Shown piece by piece: positions 24,709 to 24,769 of a stretch of 24,769 nt of DNA. The translations under genes were made by a program, and so were the position numbers. Position 1 is the first letter of the stretch, and each line of letters begins with the position of its first letter. The DNA comes from a virus. The notes beneath the pieces are model-generated. The model made no database searches. It saw only the letters and a program-made list of their open reading frames with translations, and was not told the origin of the DNA. The stretch spans positions 1 through 24,769 of the IMG/VR virus record IMGVR_UViG_3300025646_000345. One strand, 5' to 3'.

Positions 24709-24769
24709 ATGCGCATCGAAACAACTTTTTGCGCAGATGCCTACCTGAACGGAGCGACTCGAATACCCT
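24709..24769 (+). CDS. Start of a divergent rightward gene (partial, start uncertain)
   Basis: The frame from the ATG at 24709 (MRIETTFCADAYLNGATRIP) is open to the right edge, so the gene is cut. A GGAG Shine-Dalgarno (24692-24695) lies 13 bases upstream, rather far. The same Shine-Dalgarno is better placed for an ATG at 24701, which reads only 15 codons (MRVCASKQLFAQMPT) to a TGA at 24746-24748, and for a GTG at 24705 in the third frame, also open to the edge. I favour 24709 because its composition looks most protein-like. The 15-codon ORF could be a leader peptide. Too little is present to assign a family. Confidence 0.35.
   Translation, partial: MRIETTFCADAYLNGATRIP

Noticed and set aside
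24614-24769. cos site upstream of the small terminase gene
   Set aside because: The position would suit cos, but no cohesive-end sequence or array of terminase-binding repeats could be recognised.

Overview
The window is the late structural region of a tailed double-stranded DNA phage or prophage with lambda-type (siphovirus) organisation. Almost everything is transcribed leftward (minus strand), so the biological order runs from high to low coordinates. Gene content follows the lambda head-to-tail order: small terminase, large terminase, gpW-like joining protein, portal, capsid, head-tail connectors, tail terminator, tail tube, the G/GT chaperones, tape measure, the M-L-K-I-J tail-tip set, and then two fibre-type proteins. 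The second fibre gene runs off the left edge. The complete lambda-type tip set suggests a Gram-negative host (inference). Nothing visible names the host, and integrated versus free phage cannot be told.

Region by region: 24613-22213 is packaging (Nu1-like and gpA-like terminase). 22175-20104 is the gpW-like protein and portal. 20104-17489 is one 871-residue polyprotein joining accessory N-terminal domains, an HK97-type prohead protease and an HK97-fold major capsid protein. It replaces the separate gpC/Nu3 and gpE genes of lambda. 17483-15756 holds small head-completion, decoration-like and tail-terminator genes. 15730-14689 is a small overlapping ORF plus the tail tube. 14607-13940 is G with a -1 frameshift (GGGAAAC) into T. 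13947-8947 is the tape measure. 8947-2334 is the tail tip and 2334-1 the fibres.

Most genes touch through TGATG, TAATG or ATGA overlaps and few have a clear Shine-Dalgarno, so translational coupling looks like the rule. Two intrinsic terminators on the coding strand interrupt the operon, after the decoration-like gene (16798-16824) and after the tail tube gene (14643-14668). Both genes are expected to be needed in high copy, so read-through or antitermination probably sets the downstream stoichiometry. At the right edge an extended -10 element and a Shine-Dalgarno point to a divergent rightward gene that is cut by the window.

The most noteworthy points are the multi-domain protease-capsid fusion, a shared ~55-residue module inserted in both the M-like and L-like proteins, the textbook G-T frameshift cassette with two downstream RNA hairpins, the paired terminators, and an ungapped 39-residue N-terminal match between the two tandem fibre proteins. 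No tRNA, rRNA, CRISPR array, insertion sequence, integrase or lysis gene was recognised.
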